Source of the DNA: Desulfurobacterium sp. TC5-1 | GTDB taxonomy: Bacteria; Aquificota; Aquificia; Desulfurobacteriales; Desulfurobacteriaceae | Direction of reading: 5' to 3' | DNA: 64,000 bases | Assembly: GCF_000421485.1 (NCBI RefSeq) | Contig: NZ_ATXC01000001.1 | Coordinates: forward strand, 682,001 to 746,000 | Shown here: piece after piece, positions 49,484-56,216 of the stretch | Numbering within the stretch: position 1 is the first letter of the stretch | How the letters are laid out: each line of letters opens with the position of its first letter | Made by a program: the position numbers and the translations under genes | Notes under the pieces: model-generated | Seen by the model: the letters and a program-made list of their open reading frames with translations, nothing else | Databases searched by the model: none | What the model was told of the DNA's origin: nothing

Positions 49484-50030
49484 TGTCCTTCACCTCTAAA
49501 GAGAGAAGCTGAAACTGGCCGTTTCTAACCGTGTATTTGATTAAGACGGTAGCTTTTTCGCTTTTTATCTGCGTTCCTTCCACGTATTTCTTTAAGATTC
49601 CGGAAACCAGAATCTGATTTTTTCCAAAAGAAACACTTCTGGGATAGAAAACCTGTGAGATTCCTTCCCGTGCTATGAAGGCTTCATATTGCTGCATTGC
49701 TTTTTTAAAATCAGGTAGCGCGGAAGGCGCAACAAAGGGAAAAAGAAGAGAGTGCTGATACGCAGCTGTCTCGGGAGAAACTGAAAGATACTTATCGGCG
49801 ATAAAGTTCCCCATCATTTCCACATATGAAGACGATAACTTATCTCCGGAAACCCAGAACTCTTTATTTACGTTTGGAGGCAAAATGATTACCTTTTGAT
49901 TCTTCACTTTTCCTATCAGAACAACCGCAAAAAAGACATTGGTGGCCGCAAGGGCGATAACAGCCACCGCAAGAGCCTGAGAGTACGAAATTAAATTGTC
50001 CCAACTATTTCTGAATTTCTGCCAGTTCAC
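49476..50030 (-). CDS. traE: TraE (VirB8-class) inner-membrane protein
   Basis: A 184-residue protein with a cytoplasmic start, one span (ALAVAVIALAATNVFFAVVLIG) and a periplasmic NTF2-like domain, as in F-type TraE. Family features are the SxSYVEMMGNFIADKYLSVSPETA stretch (in pieces) and strands VLIKYTVRNGQFQLLSLE at the end. It starts with GTG inside the traL stop (GTGA). TraE is required for pilus assembly at the inner membrane. Confidence 0.88.
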   Translation of the reverse strand: MNWQKFRNSWDNLISYSQALAVAVIALAATNVFFAVVLIGKVKNQKVIILPPNVNKEFWVSGDKLSSSYVEMMGNFIADKYLSVSPETAAYQHSLLFPFVAPSALPDFKKAMQQYEAFIAREGISQVFYPRSVSFGKNQILVSGILKKYVEGTQIKSEKATVLIKYTVRNGQFQLLSLEVKDNA

Positions 50031-50305
50031 TCCACCAACTCCCTTTTCCAGGATTCGGGAAATCTTTTATTTTTGCTATTGTAAAGACCGTGCCAGTAGA
50101 GAAAGTGCCATAAAAAACCGGGTTGAGATTGCGTCTTCAGTTTTCCGTAAGCCTGCTCCAGAATCAATCCCACACCGAGCCCTATTAAAAGCCTGTCAGT
50201 CCACAGTCCTATCATGATGGGAGCCATGAAAAAAATCAAATCGTCAAGCTCCCACCATAAAAACTGCGGCTGAGCGTTCAGGTATTTAGGAACATACCTT
50301 CTCAT
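50027..50305 (-). CDS. traL: TraL (VirB3-class) protein
   Basis: A 92-residue membrane protein. The start ATG 50305 overlaps the traA stop as TGATG. The sequence RRYVPKYLNAQPQFLWWELDD, then a two-segment hydrophobic region (LIFFMAPIMIGLW, RLLIGLGVGLILEQAYGKLK), then HFLYWHGLY, matches the TraL family (YPxxLNxPPxxxxWxxDE and a terminal W-x-x-G-Y/L). It is part of the inner-membrane complex for pilus assembly. Confidence 0.87.
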   Translation of the reverse strand: MRRYVPKYLNAQPQFLWWELDDLIFFMAPIMIGLWTDRLLIGLGVGLILEQAYGKLKTQSQPGFLWHFLYWHGLYNSKNKRFPESWKRELVE

Positions 50306-50607
50306 CAGAACGTACCCGTATAAGCAGAGTCGATCGCTCCCGGAATAAATCCAAGAGACAAACCGAGAAGAAAGAGAAACGCTGCACCACCGATACTTCC
50401 GTTTTTTGCAGCAATGATGGCCATGAGCATGAAGAACGCGCTCCCGATCTTGCCCGGGTACCCCGTGAACCATGCCGCAATTTCACTCCACCAGCTACTG
50501 AAGTAGCTTCCTCCCGTCCCCGCCATTGCAGATGTAGTAAGCACGAGAACAAAAGAAAGTGCTACACCGGTGTAAAAACCGATTTTAAAAGCCTTTTCAT
50601 TCACCAT
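50305..50607 (-). CDS. traA: TraA-like pilin
   Basis: A 100-residue pilin precursor: N-terminal charged part, a first hydrophobic segment ending SAMAG as a leader cleavage site, and a mature part of about 70 residues with two spans (GSAFFMLMAIIAA, GGAAFLFLLGLSLGFIPGAI) joined by a short basic loop (KNGS). This is the layout of F-type pilin. The mature chain would begin near GTGGSYFSSWW. It is the first gene of the main transfer operon, right behind a strong promoter. The S26 peptidase at 18866-19333 is a candidate for its processing. Confidence 0.85.
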   Translation of the reverse strand: MVNEKAFKIGFYTGVALSFVLVLTTSAMAGTGGSYFSSWWSEIAAWFTGYPGKIGSAFFMLMAIIAAKNGSIGGAAFLFLLGLSLGFIPGAIDSAYTGTF

Positions 50608-50665
50608 ACCTCTGTTCCTCCTTTATAAGATTTGTCACTTATACTCTATTCAGTCCTGTACCACA

Positions 50666-50694
50666 AATATACCTTTTATATTCTATTTTGTCAA
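50666..50694 (-). promoter_or_regulatory. Promoter of the main transfer operon with element-wide site
   Basis: Minus strand TTGACA (50694-50689), 17 bases, TATATT (50671-50666). The -35 and spacer read TTGACAAAATAGAATATA. The TGA in the -35 box is the stop of the coupling-ATPase gene upstream. A second TTGACA-like word is absent, so this is the only visible promoter for traA to trbI. Confidence 0.88.
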
Positions 50695-53105
50695 CTAAAG
50701 ATTTCAACCTTTCCGCTGTTCCATGGAGCAACACTGACCACGGCCCCGTCAAATCTAACATATAGTTTCGGAGAAGTTCCTTTAAAAATATCCTTGTCGT
50801 CAATTCTCAGGCCCTTTATCTTTACGACTTCACCATCAAGCATCCTTGCAAGAACATCGGGATGCTTGGGTTTCCCGATCATGTACTTTTGCCCTTTCTC
50901 GTACGAAACGTATATGTAACCGCCGTAACAGAACAGAGAACGGCTTTTTCCGTATTTTGTTGTTGCGGCCTTTTCAAGATCCCTTTTCAGTTTCGCTTTA
51001 TCAAGTTTTACGCCGCTCGCCTCAACGATTATTCTTTTTTCTTCCTCTTTTCTGGTGTCCTGGTCTGCTTTCTTGAGGATCTTTAGTAGTTTTTTCAGGT
51101 ACGGATCGTACGGATCTCCTGCGTCCTCATGGTGCAGTGCGATTAAAGAAGTAATTACATTTACCTTATCTTTCTTTATTCCAAAAGACTCCGCCAGCTC
51201 CTTTATGTATCCGGCACCTTCCTCAGGATGCTTTTCCGTATCGTAGTTTTTTTTCTCAAGCAGCTCCTTTCCTATATCGTGGGTAAGAGCCGCCATAAAG
51301 AGCAAAGACAAATCTTCTACTGTCAACTCTTTCTGGCCATACTCATAGGCTTTCTCAGCAGTAGCCAGAAGATGTTCTACAAGTGAAATCTCCTTCAGGG
51401 GATTATCTCCAAGAACAACTGACGGAGATTGCTGCATTGTTGAGAAAATTTCAACTATCTTACGAAAGAGAGGAACCAGATCTTCTGTTATTCTCCCTTC
51501 ATACTTTTCTAAAAAGTCTTTTAGATTAAGAGGAATTACTTTCTCTTTTTTCTCTGCAGGTTTTTCTTTGCCCTTTCTTTCTTTACTTTTTATTTCTTCC
51601 TCTATCACCTCTTTCGAAGAATAGTTTTCCTTTAATTTTTCCATGTTAACAACAAGAATCTTTACATTGTCCTTCGTAACGTAGTTCTCTGCTAATTTGA
51701 AAAGGTTGGCTATCACAAAGTCATCATACTTTTGAGACAGAGCTTCTCTAACCCTATCAAGCTCTTCTTCACTCTCAATAGCAACTATCTCAACGTGTTT
51801 TTCGTCTTTTAAAAGAGGCATGTACCCCCTGTACCACTTACCCTGTATAAAAGCTATATAATGCCCCGGTTTAAGTTTTTCAAAGAATTCAGGAGGAACG
51901 AGATAGTCTTCAAGGTAAGTCACAAAGATTGAGCCTTCTCTTACCATTACTCTTGGTTTCTTCACCTTTCCAGAAAGCTGACTGAAGTATTTCTGGCTTT
52001 CAACCGAACCAAGATACATGATGATTTTTGCACCTGACGATTCCATGATTGCTTCCGTTCGTTCTTTCCCTATTTCTGCAACAAGATCCGAGTAGCTCTG
52101 GGTAAAACCCGTAAGGCTCACGTTGAATTCCCTGAAAAGCCCAAACGCAGTTTCAAATCCCCTGTAGGCAACCTGTTTCATCTCATCAATGACAATCCTC
52201 AGCTGAGGCTCTATTTTCCGTCTTCTATTTGCATAATAACCGACAATCTGCTGAATGTTTGAAAGAAGAATCCTTGAAAGTGCAACTGCCATTTCTCCGA
52301 GTACCTGCTTGTTTAAAAACGCAAACATTAAAAGGGAACCTTTTTGTATTCTGTCCCAGAGAAGATTTCCCCTAACGTTGATCAACCTGCCAACGTCCCC
52401 GGTAACAACTTTTGTTAGATACGTTCTTAAAGAACCGTTTACCCGCGGAAAATACTGCGGGTCATATGCCTTGAGCTTGTCAAGAACTCTCATAGCATCG
52501 TCAACATACCTGAAATTTATTTTTGATGAAGAAACAAGATCCCTTTCAATAAGTCTGTGAAGGTTCTCTATAGAGGTCTGATTGATGTACTCGTAGATGT
52601 GAGAGAAGGTTATCTCTTTTTCGCCTCTTGCAAACAGTCCTAAAGCTATCGCATAGGTTATCTCATAGGCTATCTCTTTGAAGAAAGGTTCCTTTCCCTC
52701 TTTAATTCCTGACACAACAACCTCTGCTATTTGTGCAGGTTCAAGATTGTAGAGGGGATTGAAACGAAAGGAAACGTTCGTGTATGTCGGGGCAAAGAAT
52801 ATAGGACCTTTCTTTTTATCGTAGAGAATGCCCTTCCTGTCACAGGCAAGAAGAAACGCCTCAAGCCAGGAGGCTGAACCTTTCGGATCTATAGCAAGAA
52901 CCTGATATCCGGCCTCTATGCTCTGATAGGTGAGAACCTTTATAAATTCGGTTTTTCCCGAACCGGAAGCACCGAAGCCTACCATGTGATATGTTGGCTT
53001 ATCATAATAGAGAAAGCCGTAGTTATTTTCTACATCCTTTGCAACGCCAAGATAGTACTCCTCATTTGCATCATAGAATCTATTTTTCCTCTTTCTCCTG
53101 AACAT
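50691..53105 (-). CDS. TraD-type coupling ATPase fused to an HD domain
   Basis: An 804-residue protein. Residues 1-430 form a coupling-protein (TraD/TraG, VirD4-class) ATPase: Walker A GASGSGKT at 45-52, then AIDPKGSASW, Walker B VIDEMKQ at 305-311, and GFTQSYSDL with the sensor Gln near 336. No membrane spans precede it. A charged linker (residues 495-525) follows, then an HD phosphohydrolase-like domain: His578 (VEHLL), His609-Asp610 (THDIGK), His626, His658/659 (ALHHEDAGDP) and Asp681 (LKKADQDTRKEEE). The C-terminal 100 residues are beta-rich and unassigned. MobH relaxases have a comparable HD core, so this may be a coupling-relaxase fusion. Confidence 0.85.
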   Translation of the reverse strand: MFRRKRKNRFYDANEEYYLGVAKDVENNYGFLYYDKPTYHMVGFGASGSGKTEFIKVLTYQSIEAGYQVLAIDPKGSASWLEAFLLACDRKGILYDKKKGPIFFAPTYTNVSFRFNPLYNLEPAQIAEVVVSGIKEGKEPFFKEIAYEITYAIALGLFARGEKEITFSHIYEYINQTSIENLHRLIERDLVSSSKINFRYVDDAMRVLDKLKAYDPQYFPRVNGSLRTYLTKVVTGDVGRLINVRGNLLWDRIQKGSLLMFAFLNKQVLGEMAVALSRILLSNIQQIVGYYANRRRKIEPQLRIVIDEMKQVAYRGFETAFGLFREFNVSLTGFTQSYSDLVAEIGKERTEAIMESSGAKIIMYLGSVESQKYFSQLSGKVKKPRVMVREGSIFVTYLEDYLVPPEFFEKLKPGHYIAFIQGKWYRGYMPLLKDEKHVEIVAIESEEELDRVREALSQKYDDFVIANLFKLAENYVTKDNVKILVVNMEKLKENYSSKEVIEEEIKSKERKGKEKPAEKKEKVIPLNLKDFLEKYEGRITEDLVPLFRKIVEIFSTMQQSPSVVLGDNPLKEISLVEHLLATAEKAYEYGQKELTVEDLSLLFMAALTHDIGKELLEKKNYDTEKHPEEGAGYIKELAESFGIKKDKVNVITSLIALHHEDAGDPYDPYLKKLLKILKKADQDTRKEEEKRIIVEASGVKLDKAKLKRDLEKAATTKYGKSRSLFCYGGYIYVSYEKGQKYMIGKPKHPDVLARMLDGEVVKIKGLRIDDKDIFKGTSPKLYVRFDGAVVSVAPWNSGKVEIFS

Positions 53106-53571
53106 CTCTTAATTCCTTCCTGAAGGTTCTGTATGCACGGGCGGCATACGAATACGTTGTTTTCGCTATTCTGGCCGCCTCAAGATAATCAATGTTTTTG
53201 CGAAAACATTCTCTTAGAATGTAGAACTTGTCACCTTTCGGTAATTTACACATCCTTTCGGTGGCAGCCTTTAACGGCTTTTCACTATCTTTTATGTTAA
53301 GGAAGATTAAGTCCACCAGGGTTTTAACCGAAAGGCCATGTACTTCTGCCCTCTTCCTTATTTTTTCCTTCATTTCCTTCTTGACTTTTAAAGGATATAC
53401 CTTCTCTGAACCCGGATTTTCAATAAGTCTAAGTCTCAATTTACTTTTCAAAAAATACTCTATGTAAGCCCTGATTACGAAGGACCCGGGAAGGTTCATC
53501 CGCTTTCCTATTTCCATTGCTTTTCTGTATGTCGTTTTGGATACATTTATCGTTTCAAATCTTTTTTCCAT
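53080..53571 (-). CDS. DNA-binding protein upstream of the coupling ATPase (RHH/HTH)
   Basis: A 163-residue basic protein with two RHH-like units: an N-terminal one (FETINVSKTTYRKAMEIGK, NLPGSFVIRAYIEYFL) and a second (VYPLKVKKEMKEKIRKR, GLSVKTLVDLIFLNI). The C-terminal third resembles an HTH (IDYLEAARIAKTTYSYAARAYRTF). Such tandem folds occur in relaxosome accessory proteins (TraY/TraM-like). Its gene lies between the repeat arrays and the coupling ATPase, with which it overlaps by 26 bases, so binding to those repeats is the natural guess. Confidence 0.62.
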   Translation of the reverse strand: MEKRFETINVSKTTYRKAMEIGKRMNLPGSFVIRAYIEYFLKSKLRLRLIENPGSEKVYPLKVKKEMKEKIRKRAEVHGLSVKTLVDLIFLNIKDSEKPLKAATERMCKLPKGDKFYILRECFRKNIDYLEAARIAKTTYSYAARAYRTFRKELRDVQEKEEK

Positions 53572-53596
53572 AAAACCTCCTGCGGTGTATGTATTT

Positions 53597-53613
53597 TATA
53601 TTCTATATTGTCC
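53597..53613 (-). promoter_or_regulatory. Element-wide site upstream of the 163-residue gene
   Basis: Minus strand GGACAATATAGAATATA, one or two changes from consensus, 26 bases before the start codon. The -10 match (CATACA after 17 bases) is weak. Confidence 0.55.
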
Positions 53614-53651
53614 TTAAGGATTTGTGAAGAGCGTGAAGGTGAAATGGATAC

Positions 53652-53754
53652 TGAAATAGGGAACCGGGGGGTCTGAAATAGGGAACCGGGGGTCTGAAAT
53701 AGGGAACCGGGGGGTCTGAAATAGGGAACCGGGGGTCTGAAATAGGGAACCGGG
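53652..53754. repeat. Five iteron-like direct repeats (21-22 bp)
   Basis: Units starting at 53652, 53674, 53695, 53717 and 53738 share TGAAATAGGGAACCGGGG and are 22, 21, 22 and 21 bases apart, alternating six and five Gs before TC. Spacing of two helical turns places a protein on one face of the DNA. They fit iterons of a replication origin or binding sites of an oriT. No spacers of equal length with differing sequence occur, so it is not a CRISPR. Confidence 0.85.
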
Positions 53755-53800
53755 TTAACACACGCAAGGAACTGCAAGAGCTGGCGCCCGGAACCTCCTT

Positions 53801-53846
53801 ACAGACTATAATACAGACTAATAGAACAGACTATTTAAACAGACTA
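53801..53846. repeat. Four short direct repeats ACAGACTA
   Basis: ACAGACTA occurs at 53801, 53813, 53826 and 53839, spaced 12, 13 and 13 bases. This second array is followed by a GC patch and then an AT-rich stretch (53865-53900), the usual neighbours of an unwinding site. Confidence 0.75.
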
Positions 53847-53893
53847 TAAGGACGGCGGCGAAACTTTAAATAAATCTCTTTCTTTATTTTAAT

Positions 53894-53909
53894 TTTTTGC
53901 GCGCAAAAA
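53894..53909. repeat. 16-bp palindrome TTTTTGCGCGCAAAAA
   Basis: A perfect palindrome at the edge of the AT-rich stretch beside the repeat arrays. It may be part of the origin, or a symmetrical protein site. Confidence 0.6.
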
Positions 53910-53921
53910 TTTTTGAAAAAT

Positions 53922-53938
53922 CGGGGCCGGAAGCCCCG
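53922..53938 (-). terminator. Terminator of the PIN-protein gene
   Basis: On the minus strand CGGGGC-TTCCG-GCCCCG is followed by ATTTTTC. It lies ten bases behind the stop of the PIN gene. Confidence 0.75.
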
Positions 53939-53947
53939 AAATACTTT

Positions 53948-54442
53948 TTAAATTTCATCTGTAAGTTTAATAACCTCTATGCCCCACATTCTTTCTATTT
54001 CATCTTTCCTTTTCAAAAAATCGGTATCATCAGTCCATATATATGTTTTTTGTCCGATCTCTTGTCCAATCTCTTTTAGATATACAGCTGCTGCTAAAAC
54101 GTGGGTGTCTTCTTTTTCCTCATCCTGATCATTTAATATTTCATCTGCATTTTCTAAAAAATTTTTATACATACTTTCTTCCAGAACTTCGTCAACCAAG
54201 AACTCAATTTTACCGTAGTATTCTTCTTCAATGCTGTCAAATTCCTCGTTTTTTCGGCAAAAACTTTGCCAGGCACGTCTCACGGTAATTGATGTGGTTA
54301 CTACAATCACGTCCGTCCTTTTTTTTAGAGAGATGAAGCAGTCGTAAATCTTTCCCCTCCCTCTGAATACAGATGAGGCTAATTTAAACAACTTGGTGGC
54401 ATCAACAACTACCACCTTTGCGTCACATGATTCATCATTCAT
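53948..54442 (-). CDS. PIN-domain protein
   Basis: A 164-residue protein with a PIN-like RNase fold: first Asp in VVVVDATKLFKLASS, a middle Glu/Asp-rich helix, DTHVLAAAVYLKE with the third acidic site, and WTDDTDFLKRKDEIE with the fourth. PIN proteins are mostly toxins of VapBC type, but no antitoxin gene adjoins it; the nearest gene upstream on the strand is a 103-residue unknown 139 bases away with its own promoter between. It may be a stand-alone nuclease. GGAGG precedes the ATG. Confidence 0.75.
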   Translation of the reverse strand: MNDESCDAKVVVVDATKLFKLASSVFRGRGKIYDCFISLKKRTDVIVVTTSITVRRAWQSFCRKNEEFDSIEEEYYGKIEFLVDEVLEESMYKNFLENADEILNDQDEEKEDTHVLAAAVYLKEIGQEIGQKTYIWTDDTDFLKRKDEIERMWGIEVIKLTDEI

Positions 54443-54491
54443 TTTAAACCTCCATAGATATAAAAATCAGCATTACCAAATGCTCAATAAT

Positions 54492-54520
54492 AATTTATAT
54501 ACACTAATCAATATTGTCAA
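54492..54520 (-). promoter_or_regulatory. Promoter of the PIN-protein gene
   Basis: Minus strand TTGACA (54520-54515), 17 bases, TAAATT (54497-54492). The spacer lacks the element-wide site, so this gene is probably outside that regulon. Confidence 0.6.
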
Positions 54521-54580
54521 TATGGTTTTTGCCAAATACATCTATATTAGATATATTTAAGAAAATTAATCAGACAACGG

Positions 54581-54892
54581 TTAATCTTTCTCAACAATGT
54601 ACTTGCATCCGGAAGCATCAAGAAGCATGAAAAAGAAAGCCTGAACTTCGGCAGGCAACAGTTTTGCTGCTTCAAGATCCACGTAAAAACCTTTCACCCT
54701 TTTTCTATCCGTTATAATGGCAAATTTCTTATCAAGGGCTTTTGAATCTCTCATAACGTCTCTCTTTCCTATCTTTTCAACATTATCCACGAGGAACTTG
54801 TATAACTCTTCCCTTGAACCTCTTATTCTCCTCATTCTTTCAAACTTCTCAAGAAGTTTTTTATCCTTTTCCGTTAACCTTTCCGTTTTCAT
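54581..54892 (-). CDS. 103-residue hypothetical protein
   Basis: A basic, helical soluble protein (LTEKDKKLLEKFERMRRIRG, REELYKFLVDNVEKIGKRDV) followed by a strand-rich end with KRVKGFYVDLEAAKLLPAE and a lone Cys. GGAGG lies close before the start, and a consensus promoter reads into it. No family recognised. It is divergent from the initiator gene across a 175-base regulatory region, which suggests a copy-control or partition accessory role, by position only. Confidence 0.5.
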   Translation of the reverse strand: MKTERLTEKDKKLLEKFERMRRIRGSREELYKFLVDNVEKIGKRDVMRDSKALDKKFAIITDRKRVKGFYVDLEAAKLLPAEVQAFFFMLLDASGCKYIVEKD

Positions 54893-54926
54893 CTTTTTCC
54901 TCCTGTTTATAGTTATCTACTACCAC

Positions 54927-54955
54927 ATTATATGTCGCATCCGTATAATTGTCAA
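54927..54955 (-). promoter_or_regulatory. Consensus promoter of the 103-residue gene
   Basis: Minus strand TTGACA (54955-54950), 17 bases, TATAAT (54932-54927). Both boxes are perfect, but the spacer (ATTATACGG...) does not carry the shared site. Confidence 0.8.
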
Positions 54956-55003
54956 ACTTTCTTAATAATTTGTCAGACTTACATAATCTTTCAACCGTCT
55001 ATA

Positions 55004-55057
55004 TTGACTATATTCCATTTTGTCTTTAAAATAAAAGCGGATATATTCTATTTAGTC
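55004..55057 (+). promoter_or_regulatory. Initiator-gene promoter with two element-wide sites
   Basis: TTGACT (55004-55009), 17 bases, TAAAAT (55027-55032). Site 1 (TATATTCCATTTTGTC, 55009-55024) fills the spacer; site 2 (TATATTCTATTTAGTC, 55042-55057) lies between the -10 box and the start codon. The copies are 33 bases apart, three helical turns, so bound proteins would face the same side. Both are reversed relative to the gene, as at ardC. Confidence 0.75.
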
Positions 55058-55067
55058 AGGATACGGG

Positions 55068-56216
55068 ATGAACAATTACATTGACCTAAAACAGACATAT
55101 ACGCCGTACACTCTCCTACCAAGAGCGGTGTTCTCTGTCAAAAAACACTCCTCTTTCAGGCTGCTTGTTCTACTTGCCTATTTCTACTCCATGACAATGA
55201 CCGAAAACAGCTTTGTTCGCTTTTCCTATTCGGAACTGAGACACATTCTAACCTTGAAAGATCCTGACACAAGAAAGGGAGACAGAACCGTTCGAGATCT
55301 TATAAAACTCTGTGAAGAACTTGGCTTCATTGTAAGCAGAGATACTAAAGACCGCTCAACAGCCTTCCTCATTAACGTTCTTGATATTCCTGAAATCATT
55401 GATCCTGAAAATGCTCCAGCCGGTTTCTTTAAATTTCCAAAACTTATAACCCTGCTTCCTGTATCAGCTCAGGCAAAGGCCGTTCTGATATTCCTCTACT
55501 CCATGCAGAAAAAGACTTCCCACAAAATAAAGGTCAGCAGAGAAAGAATTCGGAAAACATTGAAGCTTAAAAATCAGTCCCTTGCAAAGGCCATAAGAGA
55601 ACTTGAAAACATCGGTGTTCTTAAGATCGAAAGAGAAGAAGGAAAAACAAACTGCTACTATCTTATACCGCCAGTTGCTGGAAAGAAGTGGAACTGGAAT
55701 GTTCTAACGGTTTACAGAATGAAAAAGGAATACCCCTTACACCCGCTCCTTTCATTTTTTAAGAACTTTCCTCCTGTTACCGTTAAAACAAAAATTCCGG
55801 ATATCCTTAAAATAAACGCCGTTTCATACAAAAGGAAAAAGGGAATCAAAACCGGCAAGGTGGCCCTGGCTATCAAATATATACCGCGTAAAAAAGCCGC
55901 CGAAGCTATCAGAAAAACAAAACCGGTCAAACCTGAAGTTTCAGAACTCAAACAGGTTCTCCAGAGGGTTTCCCGAAATTCATATCTTCTATCAAGAACA
56001 CAGGTTGTCCCGGCCCTCTGGCAACCCGTATATGACGTCCTTGGCAAAGATGCGGAAATTTTCGTAAGAATGTTTTTCACCGTCAGGGAACGGCTCGGAA
56101 GTATGTTTCAGGTCAAATCGCCGGTAGGTTTCCTGGTAACAGCCCTGCATAACACAAAAGTCCTTAACGAATTCCTTGAAAAATTCTACGTTGCAGTAGG
56201 AAGAAGGTATGGATAA
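55068..56216 (+). CDS. Replication-initiator-like winged-helix protein
   Basis: A 382-residue protein with two winged-helix regions. The first (FSYSELRHILTLKDPDTRKGDR, TVRDLIKLCEELGFI) and the second (VSRERIRKTLKLKNQSLAKAI, RELENIGVLKIERE) are arranged as in iteron-binding initiators. A basic linker follows, and the C-terminal helices include KSPVGFLVTALHN, a feature of plasmid initiators of the RepA_N/DnaD-like type. No ribosome site of the usual strength precedes the ATG (ATACGGG), which would keep expression low. It overlaps the primase gene by eight bases. Confidence 0.68.
   Translation: MNNYIDLKQTYTPYTLLPRAVFSVKKHSSFRLLVLLAYFYSMTMTENSFVRFSYSELRHILTLKDPDTRKGDRTVRDLIKLCEELGFIVSRDTKDRSTAFLINVLDIPEIIDPENAPAGFFKFPKLITLLPVSAQAKAVLIFLYSMQKKTSHKIKVSRERIRKTLKLKNQSLAKAIRELENIGVLKIEREEGKTNCYYLIPPVAGKKWNWNVLTVYRMKKEYPLHPLLSFFKNFPPVTVKTKIPDILKINAVSYKRKKGIKTGKVALAIKYIPRKKAAEAIRKTKPVKPEVSELKQVLQRVSRNSYLLSRTQVVPALWQPVYDVLGKDAEIFVRMFFTVRERLGSMFQVKSPVGFLVTALHNTKVLNEFLEKFYVAVGRRYG

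Noticed and set aside
53652-53754. CRISPR array
   Set aside because: The repeats are directly adjacent with no variable spacers and no cas genes are nearby; they fit iterons.
53547-53777. Pro/Phe-rich open frame across the direct repeats
   Set aside because: The frame is only a translation of the 21-22 bp repeats, without start signal or family similarity.
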